Position numbers and translations under genes: made by a program. This document shows, one piece after another, positions 1 through 11,831 of a DNA stretch of 64,000 nucleotides; position 1 is the stretch's first letter, and each line of letters starts with the position of its first letter. The stretch covers positions 620,001 to 684,000 of the forward strand of contig JAACJO010000014.1 of assembly GCA_013368445.1 (NCBI GenBank), given 5' to 3'. Origin of the DNA: Leucocoprinus leucothites (Eukaryota > Basidiomycota > Agaricomycetes > Agaricales > Agaricaceae). The notes beneath the pieces were generated by a model. The model searched no databases and was not told the origin of the DNA. It was given only the letters and a program-made list of their open reading frames with translations.

Positions 1-126
1 TCCAGGATGTCCTTTAGGAACGACATGACCTTTCTTCTTCTTGGGTGTGACGACATTGACGGCGGTTAAGCTCGCGTCCCAAGCGAAGAATACCAGGTCA
101 TGGACGATTTTGAATAGGATGTTCAT
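1..126 (-). CDS. Heme-thiolate peroxidase family protein, N-terminal exon only (runs off the left edge)
   Basis: Reading leftwards from an ATG at 126, an open frame of 42 codons continues to the window edge. It starts MNILFKIVHDLVFFAWDA, a hydrophobic N-terminal segment that could anchor the protein in a membrane. It then has a basic KKKKG stretch and ends VVPKGHPG. From memory, a hydrophobic anchor followed by a V-P-x-G-H-P-G element opens many Agaricomycete chloroperoxidase/unspecific-peroxygenase (PF01328) proteins. In that family a heme-ligating Cys-Pro motif would follow, which here lies outside the window. Family membership is an inference from this short leader, because the catalytic part cannot be seen. 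The frame is open upstream of this ATG, so a slightly longer N-terminus is possible. Confidence 0.45.
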   Translation of the reverse strand, partial: MNILFKIVHDLVFFAWDASLTAVNVVTPKKKKGHVVPKGHPG

Positions 127-1183
127 GTGCTCGCACGTCTGGAGGAATTTCTAAGCGGTGATGTGCGGACTGGGCTTGGGCCCGGTCGATGAGGAATGAG
201 GGTTGATACCCAGAGAGTGGAAGAATAGAAAGAAAGCAGAGGCGGTGGAGTGGAGGTATTTAAGTGGCTTGATTCTTATTCTTTCGTTATCACAGGGAAC
301 CCCGATGCCAAGGGCCATTCTAGAACAAGGCAAAGAATGTCATCCCGAGGAAGGGGTTCTCCCTGTCCCTTTTCGGGGGGCTCACATGTCCAGTTATCGT
401 ATGTGCTAGCCTCAGACTGACAAGTGTCATTATGACTTGACGAATTAATATGTGATTAGCATCCGAAGAGTCCTCCGACGGCGTGGAAAGGGTGTTTCTA
501 GACTCAATTGTACTACTAGAGGCGAATAATGAGTGGGAGAGTGGAAGACCAGGTAAGGGATAAGTAGTAGTCAGTACGTGCTAAGATTCTCGAAAGGGTT
601 ACATAGGTCTCGTAATCGAGAGCTTGAACTCATGTGAGCGTACTTTGGCGGATCAGAAAAGAGCAGCCCGAATCGAGGTTGATTTACCCTCGTGAATTAT
701 ATGGGCTATTCGAGTCGTCTTGGGGCAGTAGCACGAGGCGACAGTGTCTTTGGTTGCTCGTTTACTAAGTTTGGACTTTCAGACACGATTAATCACTGAC
801 GAGCTCGTACCGCAGAGGAAAATCATCTTTACCACAGTACCTTAAATTACATCCTGCCGGTTAGGTCCAGGACACGACAAAACAGAAATGAGCCTGAACC
901 ACGGCCCGAAATGTTGATCTTCGACAACTTAGGTTGTTCGGACGAAATCAGTCCGAAAATACTCTGTGCCAGGTCTGAAGCGCTCATTAACATTAGTGGT
1001 GACGCCGATGGTGCGAGTCGAAAATATAGTGAGCGCCGATATCGAGGAATATCACACCACATATAGAGTAAACAAGAGTCGCATGACAAAAATCAAATGA
1101 CATATATAAGTACTTTGCACTTAGGATCATTTTTATCGTCAGTTCACCGATAATTTCTCAGCTCCTCATCTTGACTAACATTC
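127..1183. other. Intergenic region with no recognisable gene
   Basis: It lies upstream of both the left-edge peroxidase exon (-) and the Nudix gene (+), so it is a divergent promoter region. Open frames here are short and match nothing I recognise. Two adjacent small inverted repeats lie near 923-957: an ACAAC/GTTGT pair, then a TTCGGAC/GTCCGAA pair with a 7-nt loop. Confidence 0.6.
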
Positions 1184-2589
1184 ATGGCAAGCTCAGGCCC
1201 TGTGCCATCTAAAACACCACTATCATACCTCGACCTACTCAATCTATGCGATAACGTTCATATACCTCTTCCTAACCAACCACAACCCGATAATCTAGAA
1301 GGATTCGATGCAGAGGTGCTCATACCGTTATATCTCACACCTTTACCTTCAAGTCCTATCATCGGATTGTTACGCCCCATAATTCTCGAACAACTGAAAT
1401 TTGAGAATGCTAGGAGTCGGGAGTTGGGGTTACAAGAGGTTTGGGTTATTCAAGAAGTAAGTGAAAAGGAGGGAGGAAGGACGAGGCTGAGGGTGAGTTT
1501 TGCGGAATGGGTGAAAGGGTGGGAGGTTAGGACCCAAGTGATGAAAGAGTTATGTGAGAGGTGGAGGGATGGACCTGAGTCTGAGTATGGGTTTTGTAAG
1601 GACGTGTGTGGCCCGAGGAAATGGAGAGGAGAGATGTATCCGGTGTATAAGGATCCTTTTGGTGTTCATGATCACCCTCAGCAGCAGGAGGGGAAAGAGC
1701 TTGGAGAAGGAAAGGAGATGAATTATGCGTTTGAGATGGAGAGATCGGCGTGTGCGTTATTTGGGATTGTGACTTATGGAGTGCATATGAGTATCTATGC
1801 GGAGAGAATGAATGAGGAGGGGATGAGGAGTCTTAGTGTGTGGGTGCCGACGAGGGCGAGGACAAAGCAGACGTGAGTGTGACTGTTCGTCATGATGGTG
1901 TGTTATTCGGTGTTGAGCTGATGATATGTCATCATCATAGGTTCCCCGGATATTTGGATAACACTGTGGCTGGGGGCATTCCGAGTGGTATGGGCATGTT
2001 TGAGAGCATGGTAAAGGAATGTATGGAAGAAGCCAGTCTTCCCGCGTCTATCGTCGAGAAGTACGCGCGTGCGGCGGGAGTGATTAGTTATTTCTACAGG
2101 TGCGTGTGTGTGTGCAAGTTTTCAATCAGAAAAGTTTTTTTTTTCCTCCGCAACTGACAGATAGTAAAAAAGGACATCAACGGGATGGTTGCAACCAGAA
2201 GTAGAATATGTTTATGGTATTGCGATTCCCTCGGATGTCGATGCGTCCATCTTTGAGCCCAAGCCGCTGGATGGCGAAGTTGAGTCTTTCGAAGTAAGCA
2301 CCACGGTGGCCGCTTGTGTGGGGTGATGTTGGATACGCTGACGACGTATAGTTTATGAACCAAGACAAGGTGACTGAGAAGCTCCGCGCTGGGCTATTCA
2401 AACCCAACTGTGGAATAGGTGCGTGTGGTGTTTGCTGTATTAAGGTAATAAATTAATGAGGATGTGATTGTGGTACTAGTTCTCATTGACTTATTCATGC
2501 GGCTCGGGTACATCACGCCAGACAACGAGCCCAATTACATGGCACTCGCGACTCGTCTGCGGGGAAGGTTTAGATACTCGCTGTGGTAG
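1184..2589 (+). CDS. DUF4743/Nudix hydrolase (thiamine-pyrophosphokinase-related Nudix protein)
   Basis: Five exons (1184-1872, 1941-2099, 2173-2293, 2352-2418, 2480-2589) give 381 aa. The N-terminal half is a DUF4743-like domain. It is followed by the element WVPTRARTKQTFPGYLDNTV and then a Nudix box, read as GGIPSGMGMFESMVKECMEE across exon 2, which contains the Gx5E...EExxE-type metal-binding glutamates. This arrangement matches the yeast YJR142w / plant NUDT20-24 group, thought to hydrolyse oxidised or damaged thiamine diphosphate and related diphosphates in the cytosol. The ATG at 1184 is the first in frame. The acceptor of intron 2 is an unusual AAG, chosen because the upstream CAG would read into a stop. 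LCB2 follows 176 bp downstream on the same strand. Confidence 0.85.
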
Positions 2590-2765
2590 TAATACAGGCT
2601 TACTTATGAATGATGAAACATCCGGGAGGGTTTCGCCGGGATTTAGGGGGAATGTGTGGGAATGGAGAGAATGAAAGGATTATGCGACCCTGAGCTAGTG
2701 AACATCCTAACACGACTACGAGTTTTTCTTTGCCCAGTTGCCATCCCTCGTCCTCGTCGTCCGCC

Positions 2766-5056
2766 ATGACCCCTCTCCCCTCCTCCCCCATGGCGTTGAC
2801 AAAGCCTCCTTCTGCCTCGTTCCTCAAGAAACGCAAGTCACAGACACTCTCCAGCCCCATGCCCTCGGCTGCCTCTTACCTCAGCGCACTCAGCCAGGCA
2901 GACGCTCGTGCTCGCAACCAGAACAATACCGGTCGGTCACCAACCTCGACGCCAGCTTTGTCGCTTTCATCCTCGGTTACCTCGTCTTCTGAGGATACCG
3001 TGCTCTATGAAGATGATAGAGAGTTTGACAATGTGGATGGACTCGCGTTGCCAGCGCGTCCACCGACGTCTGAGCAGGTCTTTACGACTGTGCACACTGA
3101 ATTCGGGCACTGTGCTGATGAGAGGTATCGATACACGTCTGCGCATGTTCCCGACTCGGAAGTCCCCGCACACGTTGAGAAGGACCCGCCATACTACATT
3201 CTGTTCTCAACATACATCAGCTATCTCATCCTAATCTGTCTTGGCCACGTGCGCGACTTTGTTGGAAAACGCCTCCATCCGTCGTCCTACTCTCATTTGA
3301 TACCCAAAGACGTGAGTCTCTCTCTGCTTTTCCTTCCCAGTAGACTTGCTATTGTGAAGCACTTCGTTACTGCGGTTCAAGTGTCCTCCTGCCTACCACA
3401 CTTCTTCCCTTTACTCGTCTCTTTCCAAAATATCCTGGACTCTATACTAATCAAGGGAACTTCTCCTCTCAGGGCTACGCACCTCTCAACTCAGACTTTG
3501 ATTCGTTCTATACCCGCCGACTCAAGACCCGTCTCGATGAGTGCTTTTCCCAGCCTGTCACTGGAGTAGCTGGTCGTACCATTGTTCTCCTCGACCGTAT
3601 CTCCCCCGACTACAATCACACTCAAATTCTCACTGGCAATCGTACTCGCGCTCTCAACATCTCCTCATACAACTACCTCGGCTTCGCACAGGCGCGCGGT
3701 GGATGTGCCGACGCCGTTGAAGAATCCATCAAACGATACGGCATTTCTTCATGTGGTACTAGACTGACGGGTGGCTCCAACGACTTGCATGTCATTGGCG
3801 AGGCCCTCGTTGCCAAATTCGTTGGAGTGGAGGATGCGCTTATCAGTTCGATGGGTTTCGCAACCAACTCCACGATTATTCCGGCCCTCGTTGGCAAGGG
3901 ATGTTTGGTTATCTCGGATGAGCTCAATCATGCCTCTATTCGCTTCGGGGTGAGGTTGAGTGGAGCTCATGTCAGGATGTTCAGGCATAATGATATGAAG
4001 AGTTTGGAGTCGTTGTTGAGGGAATGCATCAGTCAGGGACAGCCGAAGACGCACAGACCGTGGAAGAAGATTTTGCTTATTGTTGAGGGTTTGTATTCTA
4101 TGGAGGGCACATTGGCCAATTTGCCAGCGATCCTCGAGTTGAAAAAGAAGTACAAGGTATGTCGTTTAGTTTATTTATAGTTCCAACGCTTAGCGCTTAC
4201 CCATGGTCTTTACTTAGTTCTACCTCTTTGTTGACGAGGCTCATTCCATCGGTGCACTTGGACCTCACGGACGCGGTGTCGCGGATTACTTCAATATTGA
4301 TCCACGGAGTATCGACATTCTCATGGGCACATTCACGAAATCGTTTGGAGCGGCAGGCGGATACATTGCAGGAAGTAAAGCTCTTATTGATCGCTTGCGC
4401 GTCCATGGACACTCGGGTGCATATGCAGAAGCTATGACGCCTGCTGTTCTTACACAAGTCATCGCTAGTATGGCTAGTATCATGGGTGTTGGATTACCTA
4501 GCATGGGTCCTTCCTCTTCCACCACTACACTCCGCCTCTCTTCTTCTTCATCTACAGCCAATGGTAACGCCATTGAAGAAGAATACTCCCATCCCGGTCC
4601 AGCACCCCCCAGTGCTCTCCCACAATGGCTCACACTACCCCCGCACTCTCCTCCGGCTCCGAAGGCTCATCCCGTCTACGGCGTCTAGCCTTCAACTCTC
4701 GCTACCTCCACAACGGTCTAAACAAACTCGGGTTCATCACCTACGGCCATCCCGCCTCACCTATCGTACCATTACTCCTATTCAACCCTGGGAAGATGAA
4801 CATGTTTCATAGGATGATGAAGGACCGACAGACGCCAATTGTGGTTGTGGTGGTTGCGTATCCTGCTACGCCTTTGGTGACGAGTCGGGTTAGGTTTTGT
4901 GTAAGTGCGGCGCATACGAAGGAGGATGTGGATACGGTGTTGAGGGCGTGTGATGAAGTTGGGGATGTGCTTGATTTGAAGCATGGGTTGGAGAGGGGGA
5001 AGAGGTGGAGTGTGGATATGATTTGTGAGAGGGCGGTGGAGGTTGCTGCGATGTGA
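2766..5056 (+). CDS. LCB2: Serine palmitoyltransferase subunit 2 (LCB2), with a frame break near 4640
   Basis: LCB2 is the PLP-binding subunit of the ER complex that condenses serine with palmitoyl-CoA, the first step of sphingolipid synthesis. Exons are 2766-3311, 3473-4156 and 4218-5056, about 689 aa. After a Ser-rich N-terminus there is a membrane segment ([18 protein letters not shown]) and the aminotransferase fold. The [10 protein letters not shown] and [14 protein letters not shown] motifs are present, the latter with the PLP lysine. The C-terminal part ([30 protein letters not shown]) is in another frame. Either one C is missing from the C5 run at 4638-4642, or an intron at 4612-4664 (53 nt, GTGCTC...GAAG) is removed. 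The first option keeps the LPxWLTLPP element I expect in basidiomycete LCB2. The first in-frame ATG is 2766. Confidence 0.9.
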
Positions 5057-7271
5057 GTTCGAAGGGTGGTGGTTGGGTTGTGTGTTGTGAGGAGGCGGGA
5101 GGCGGCCTTTCACATTTACACATTTTACTTATTGGCTTACTGTATCACGTCGCTTCATCTTTCTTAGTTGGATGTCCCCCTCCTCTTCACCCACGTTTGA
5201 TGACACTTTCACACTGACGATGGCGCTTTAGATAGTAGATGATGGATTTTTTTTGGTTTTCTTGACTTTTAAAGTACATAGTAATGACACGACGAGAAAG
5301 AAGTAGATGAAAAAGTTAATTAACTTAATTTCTTTTGGCTCTTGTCCTTGATGGCAGGGTTTTTGGTCTTTTTATCTTGTTTCTAATTTCATTAGTTTGA
5401 TTTACGGCAAGCAAACAGTCAAGCATTGTTAATGATTATTGTTCCCTTCATGGTTCCCTTGAATCCTTGTCTTGGTCAAACCATGCAGTTCAGAGATACA
5501 GTTGGGACTCGCTTCTTTTGTGTCATTAATTGTTCGTAGTAGAGATGTCTCCTCCCCAAGTCCTGGAGGCCCCATTGTCTACTCTCATAGTCCAGGCAGA
5601 AGTGGACCTTCTTCAGCTAGTACTACCTGTGACAAGATCCTCTGGTAGCAGAGGCCCGAAGGCTCAAGCCAACCTACTGTCCAATCCAGTCAGACGCTTG
5701 GCAATCCCTTGCGTCATCGAGCCAAGCCTGCCAGATATTTTGGTATATATATTAGAGAGTCATCATTCCGACATTGTTCTTTGAGACTTCAAACTTGTCA
5801 AGCTGGGGCCTTTGACCCGAACATGGCAGTTTCACCAAGACATTCCACCTGCTCTTGTAAGTTCTCGGGAGGCTATTGTAGGAACTGCCAAGTGGGCTGC
5901 GGACCTTATGAGTGCCGCGTGGATGGAGGCTGCGGAATATGTTCAACAGATCCCCCGCACATGGCGGTTAAATGAATGTATTAGAATGATATACGATCAC
6001 ATTCCTCAACCCCCGAGTCTGCCAGAACCAATGGTACTACTTAGTAGAGTGCCAAGAAGCTGGTCTGATGGTAGATTTAAAGCCTGTGTATCCAGTAAAC
6101 GTGTCCGGGGGGAAGATTTTCAGGGCCAGACAGTCACCAGTGACCCGGGCATTCTGGTTTGAAGTGGACAGAGTTGAAGAGTAAGAAATCAAGATTGAGG
6201 GTCCCATTTGCAAGATGAACTTGTGTGATTATCAAGGCCTTGAGGCTCCTCTTCGTAGGGCTGTGCTCTCGCCTGAATAACCTGGTGATCATGCGCCTTC
6301 ACCCTGAAAACAGCAAAAGGCTCAGTTCCCGAATTTTCTATGTGGAGAGACAAGTTGGAGAGGGGGGCCGAGTGTCGCTATCAGACCCTACTGGGGTCAC
6401 CCTACACAGCCTTACACCTACTGTATCTAATCTCATCAAGGCACGCCTTAAGATGCACTTGTTTTGGCCAGTATGGACAGAATCTGGCAAGTACCAATCA
6501 GAATCAACCGTTTTCCTCACTGCATCGTCGATATGTAGGTAACGACCAGTATCATTAAGGGGCAGATCTAGTAGATAGAATTCGGCTGTTTGCCTATCAG
6601 AGCACAATACAGTAAACTGGCAGCCTCTTTGGATTTCTTGGGAGAACATGAGAGAGCCTGAGAGATCACCATGTGCATGTATTCCGGTCCACCGGAAAAT
6701 CAAATTAGTTGCAGGGAGTGAGATTCTCTATAAGTAATATTATAACACCTGTTTAATGACCCTGGACTTGTTGATTACCGATAAACTTGTCCGTTGTAGA
6801 CGTTGATGGACGTGATTACTGCGCCAGTAATCTGACAGTCGATACTTACCGCAGACTTGGTATGTATCTTCCAAGCCCAAGTGGCTTTGCCAAGTCGTGG
6901 TGACGAAACGACTGCGCTTCTTACCTGAGTCGAGGATTGCCAAGGTGGCCGACTGTCGGCTGGTAATCGCCGTGCTTGTCCCCAAGGAGATTCTAAGAGA
7001 TATAGAAAATGCCTTATATAATCATAAACTATCATTAAAATAAGATAAAAGACGCAAAGGAGATTTACACATTACATGAACGATAAATGGCTACAATTTT
7101 ATCTGCTCTTGTCTCCGACGGGGAACTGGAGGTGGTACTAGTCCACCGCCAAGTTTTTGAGCAAAGCGCACTTTTGAATTTTGCTCCACCGCTCAAGTCC
7201 CAACGTTCCCCATCAAGCTCCCTCCCAAGCCAAAAGACAAGTACAACCTCAAGCGGAACAGTTTCAGAGTT
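5057..7271. other. Intergenic region with no recognised gene
   Basis: About 2.2 kb between the convergent ends of LCB2 (+) and desaturase 1 (-). The first 450 bp are T-rich, as expected of 3' flanking sequence. Several frames of 60-120 codons occur between 5500 and 6700 on both strands, for example 5986-6183 (+). None has a recognisable motif or a convincing exon chain, and they overlap in conflicting frames. A decayed mobile element or pseudogene is possible but not shown. Confidence 0.5.
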
Positions 7272-9963
7272 TTACCTTCCCCGCTTGAAGCTCGGATCCG
7301 AAATCGACATTGACACCGATGTAGACGTTGATGTTGAGGCAGTCAGCGCGCTCGAAACCATAGGCGCCATATTGGTCTCTATGACTGCAGCCGAATCCTC
7401 CGGAGATTTTGGTTTTGTCGCGGCGGTGATGAGATAGTCCCGAATGTCAACGTCACCCGCAACGACCCTCGCAGCTTCGCCCTTCTTGTTCTTGTAGAAT
7501 ACAATGTCGCCTTCATCTTCAATGAAGCAGCACTCTGTGAAGGTACGATAAAGCGCTCGGAAGGTATTCTGTGAGATTTGGGGGCCAACCGCCAGTGCCA
7601 AGATTTTTGGGAGGGGGTAGGATAGAAAATATCATCCGATCAGTTCAATCGTTCAGCATTTTGATTGAGGGAGATGAAAGAAGACGAATGGAAACTTGGC
7701 GCCTGAGGTCAAGGAAAACCGGTCCGGTAGAGAAGTCCTCAGTCGGTTAGACGACAGAAGCAGAGCAGCCTCTACCAGCCCGCCGGCTACCATGTGTGGA
7801 TAAGAAAGAATAATAGAGACAGCAGGTGTATCGGTGTACCCTGAAATGTGGCTTGACAAGAAAGAAGCGAATTGACTCACAGTGGAATCATAATTGTAGT
7901 CGTCTCCGAGCACTGACTTGATGATTCTGGTCACTTGTGGCAGATTGTCTACAATTTTTGACATTCGAAGCGCATGGTTTCCGGGGGCATGGGGATCGTG
8001 TTGGAAGGGGGATGTCAGAAATCGTGTTGGTGGTAGTGATGGGTGGTGGTGAAAGTCCCCGTTGGTGAATTGGGTAATGGTGGGTGTATTTTCGGACAGA
8101 CAGCCATGATATCATTTGGCAGGTATATCAAGGAGTCAAGAAGTCACAAGTATCAGTGTGTCAGATTATTTTGGCCTCAACGTCGAGCGGTAATTCAGGT
8201 GCTTACAGAAAGGTATGCTCGAGTTGGTATGATGGGCAATCTGAATGTAGTTGAGACAGTTGTGAGTATTTCTCCGACAATGAGGAAGAGAAGAGAGGAA
8301 ATCCGAGGAGCATGTGTAGTTAACGGCATTACAAGAAATCACGGTATTATGTTGCCGATGTCAGGAAAGTGGGGAAAATGTGATGGGAGGCTGAGTAGGG
8401 AGGGAAAGAAGGGGATTTGTCAAATCGGTCACAGGAGCAGTGGGCTTACATGATCATGAGAAACGTTGTGAAAGAAGTAGCGTCCAACCCAGCCAAGGAA
8501 AGGTCGATCGACAGTTGCGAGAGCGCCGCGAAGGAAGGACCACTCTTTATTGCGATAGTGTGGGATGGTGGGATCAGAGTGATGAAGGTATGTGAGCATG
8601 ACAATCCCTTCATAGTACAAAATGAAATTAGCCCAGGTTGAAGTGAATGAATTGAGGCTTTGATCAGGGATGCGCTCACAGTGATTAGCGAGCTACGATG
8701 ACCAGTATCAGAAAAGAAGGGTGGCTAGATGTAAAAGTTGACTGACAAGATAGGGTACAACGTAAAACCGGACGAATGCGGCAAAGCCGACTTGTCTGTA
8801 GAAAAGACCGAGGAGGCAAGCCATGACACCCAGTCCAATATTTGAGGCGATGATTCCACGTCGCTCATGCGGCTTAAAGAGTGGAGATGAAGGGTTGAAA
8901 TGCTTGTGTGTGGAGTTAGTCGTCAAGCAACAAGATCAAGAAAAAGAGATATCTGGCGTACATTTGTGCCGGGAGGATACATAGGTGAACCCATGGAGTT
9001 GCGAAGCATGTAGGACTGCATTCCAAGTAGCTGCATTAACACCATCCGACCGAGAGTGAATAGTGGCATCTCCTCAAATATCTCCTCGTAATCCATCGGC
9101 TGTGCTTTCTCCTGTGGCGGCAGCTTGTAATTCGATCTTGTTCGGGGAACATAGTTCTCGTCGCGTTCCATGGACATCGTTGCCTTCTGTCAATTGTCAA
9201 AGAATCATCAGTTACTCTATTTAGCTCTTTTTTCGGCACATCCTGAGGGACGAGACCCTGCGCTTGAGGTCTCAGAGATTGGATTACCCCACACGTAGTA
9301 TACAGCGTGCTGCCAGCGAGGAGAGCGTTTTTCGCGACAATCACAAGAAGCTTGGACGGGAAGGACTCACGTGGTGGGCGTGGTGCGTCGAACGCCATGA
9401 GAAATAAGGGACCAACAGAAACTTGGTACCCAGTGTCAGTGTCTGATCATCCACTCAACCCTGAGGCGAGATTAATGGGAATCATCGCTTACGGTATGTA
9501 GAATAAAGCCAAAGAACGTGTTCAGCCAAGAACGGGTGGATAGAGTTCCATGTCCTGCTTCGTGGCCCAGGCACCATAGGCCAGCGAAGGCGATTCCCTG
9601 CCAATGAAAGTAAAGGCACCAAGCGACACATTTAGTTATCAATATCAGGGCCTGCTCAGCATTGGCAGCCAAGAACCCAGGTGACAAAGATGAGGAGATA
9701 GAGAAAGCCAAGTCATCGATTCTTGTGGCCAAACTGTAAAGGACGACAGTGCACAGGATATCGCGACCAAAGTAGTAGCAGCCTTTCAGGGTGGACTTTT
9801 CGCATAGGTGCTTGGGTACGGCGGAACGAATATCCGCGACAGTGACCTAGTGATGCGGTTCAGCGGACAAGATACACGTTGGAAGTGGAATGCTCGCTTT
9901 TGGGGGTCGGAAAGGAGTGCGTTTCCTTCTTTTGTACTCCGGTGAATCCTCGAATATTGCCAT
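7272..9963 (-). CDS. Membrane fatty-acid desaturase (Delta12/FAD2-like), paralogue 1
   Basis: The enzyme inserts a double bond into ER acyl lipids using a di-iron centre. Ten exons: 9963-9898, 9846-9493, 9421-9371, 9186-8962, 8902-8747, 8692-8680, 8607-8450, 8240-8207, 7948-7881, 7568-7272, for 473 aa. All three histidine boxes are present: HEAGHGTLS, STHHAHH and HDHIAHH, the last split across the junction 8450/8240. The N-terminus MAIFEDSPEYKRRKRTPF is typical of the family. Intron 1 is GC-AG, and exon 6 is a 13-nt micro-exon that completes PYLLANHWIVML. Introns are unusually long for this window (up to 312 nt). The C-terminus carries an extra Ser/Thr-rich tail of about 65 aa that paralogue 2 lacks. 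Delta12 specificity is inferred from family resemblance only. Confidence 0.88.
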
Positions 9964-11831
9964 TAGGGGCATTTTGGAAAAAGAGCCAACTTCCAGGAAG
10001 GCACGGATGTGATAGATGTGGGAGCCAGACCAGCTGGATCATCTGGGACCGTCATGCAACTTATATATGTAGAATGCGATATTCCAGTGCGTCTTGTATG
10101 AAGCAAGATCTTGGGCAGCGATGTCCAGATCCGGCATTCTGGGGGTCAGAAGGTGAGTTGGAGAGTATTCGGTAATGATTGCCTAGTGGGTCTATGAAAG
10201 GTTGTCAACGTCGCTGTTGTGGATGATACAGATTCAGGTGTCCCAATGTTAATTTCGTTCCTGTATTCCCGGACATGCTTAGAAAGTGTCTAGGACCCCA
10301 AACAGTCCTATGTAAAATTTCAAATAAGCAACACTCAACTTGAAGGTTTACTCCCGTGTATCGCCGACCCGAACGATGCCACTTGCATCAGACCTCGATA
10401 CAGCTTTTGGAGTTCAAGTTTTTTCGGGCATTCGGAAGAAACGACAAGCCGACTTGGCTGTGTCTCTCCCCCCAAAAAAGAAACAACCATAAGCTTTGCA
10501 AGTTTGCTCATCACGCTGATCCGCCTTATGCTGCCCTCAGTAACATGCCGTACCATACACCACAAAAGGAATCCCATGGTCAATGAACTTGACTGCAAGA
10601 GCGAAGCCAAAGGCGGAGAGACCCACGACGATGACCTCCAGCTCACGCTCCATTACTCTAATGTTCCATAATTCAGGGGGTGTACCTGGGACGTGAGTTC
10701 GAGAACACGACGTGGCACCTGCGACTTGGCCGTCCGATGAAAACGACATTTTGTTTCTTTACAGATTTGCATAGGACTTCTTCCGCTGAAACTTTCTCGG
10801 AAAGCTTGTCAGCTTAAGTATTGACTCGGATATGGCTAGCGTGGGTGTCATAGCAAATCAAGCTTACAGCCTCAAACTCACTGATTACACCTTGCTCAAG
10901 GTTCGCCGCTTTGTAGTCGACCGGGCTCCTTGAGAATCCGCGAGCGTGCGGCTACGACCCCGAGGTCAGGCTCTACCGCGTTCGTTTGCTCGGCAAAGTT
11001 CACCTCGAAGTGTGAGTAGCGGAGAAGAAGCGCCGATCCCGGAGGGCAGGCAGCCTGCTTCGCAAATCGAAGCTTCCATCTACAAAAAATGGCGTCTCCA
11101 AGCTTCCTCAATCCTGTGGCCTCAGAGGCTTCCTGTCAGCGACTGAACGGAGTCTTCATCTCGTGCCCGTGTCGATCTTGTGTTGCCGTTTACAGTATAC
11201 ACGCGCTTCGATAGCGTCTCCCTTGCTGTCATTTTATCAGTCTTGTCGCGGCGAACTCATTTCAATTTGCTGATGGGCTGGCTCTTATTCGGTTTGCAAT
11301 CTTGTTCCACAAATTGTGGAACTTTGAAGCTTCCACCTTAGCTCACCAGCTAATACGCATGTGTTATCAGACATATTTCGCTATTATGATCGAGAGGCAG
11401 TGCCAACTCCCAGCGGTGATTTTGCAATCCGTTTTGCTCAAGTTCGCGGACTCGCAAATTGCTTTCGGAAGATCTATGTCCTAGTGTCCGGGGTCCTTCA
11501 TGTCATTTCCCTGGCCAAACGCACTCACACTGCAAGTATAATACACGGTATCTCCATTCATCCTAGGAACGATTTAACACCTAATCGCTCTTGGTGATAT
11601 GCATAAGCTTCCGGCTATGTTTATACCCCTGATGGCTTCAACACAAGAAGTACAACGCTGGCGTAATCATCGCATGAGATCTAATGCAAGATTACTGGCT
11701 TTGGTCCGACTACATAAATATACGTTCGGTCTTGGACTGTCAGCACTATCTCTCCATGTCTCGACCCCAGGGCAAATACAATGAACAAGACCTCCCAGTC
11801 TATGCTCCAATGCACTGGTGGGCCGTTCCTC
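9964..11831. other. Divergent intergenic region between the two desaturase genes
   Basis: About 1.9 kb between the start codons of the two divergent desaturases, so it contains both promoters. Apart from the FAD/NAD-binding relic near 10.5-10.7 kb, frames are short and unrecognised. Confidence 0.5.
10537..10665 (-). pseudogene. Relic of an FAD/NAD(P)-binding monooxygenase N-terminus
   Basis: Reading leftwards from an ATG at about 10653, a frame encodes MERELEVIVVGLSAFGFA followed by ALAVKFIDHGIPFVVYG. This resembles the first beta-alpha-beta Rossmann unit of flavin monooxygenases, with the usual GxGxxG reading G-L-S-A-F-G. The frame stops at once after this unit, and no other part of such an enzyme was found nearby. 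I read it as a gene fragment, but chance resemblance cannot be excluded. Confidence 0.3.

Noticed and set aside
5986..6183. A 65-codon open stretch that looks protein-like
   Set aside because: It has no start codon of its own, no splice partners that join in frame, and no recognised motif.
7998..8060. An apparent frameshift in desaturase 1 (a frame reading ISDIP near a C5 run)
   Set aside because: The match is coincidental and lies inside an intron. The true exons 8207-8240 (IAHHTNSSIPF) and 7881-7948 (YNLPQVTRIIK) join in frame without any indel.
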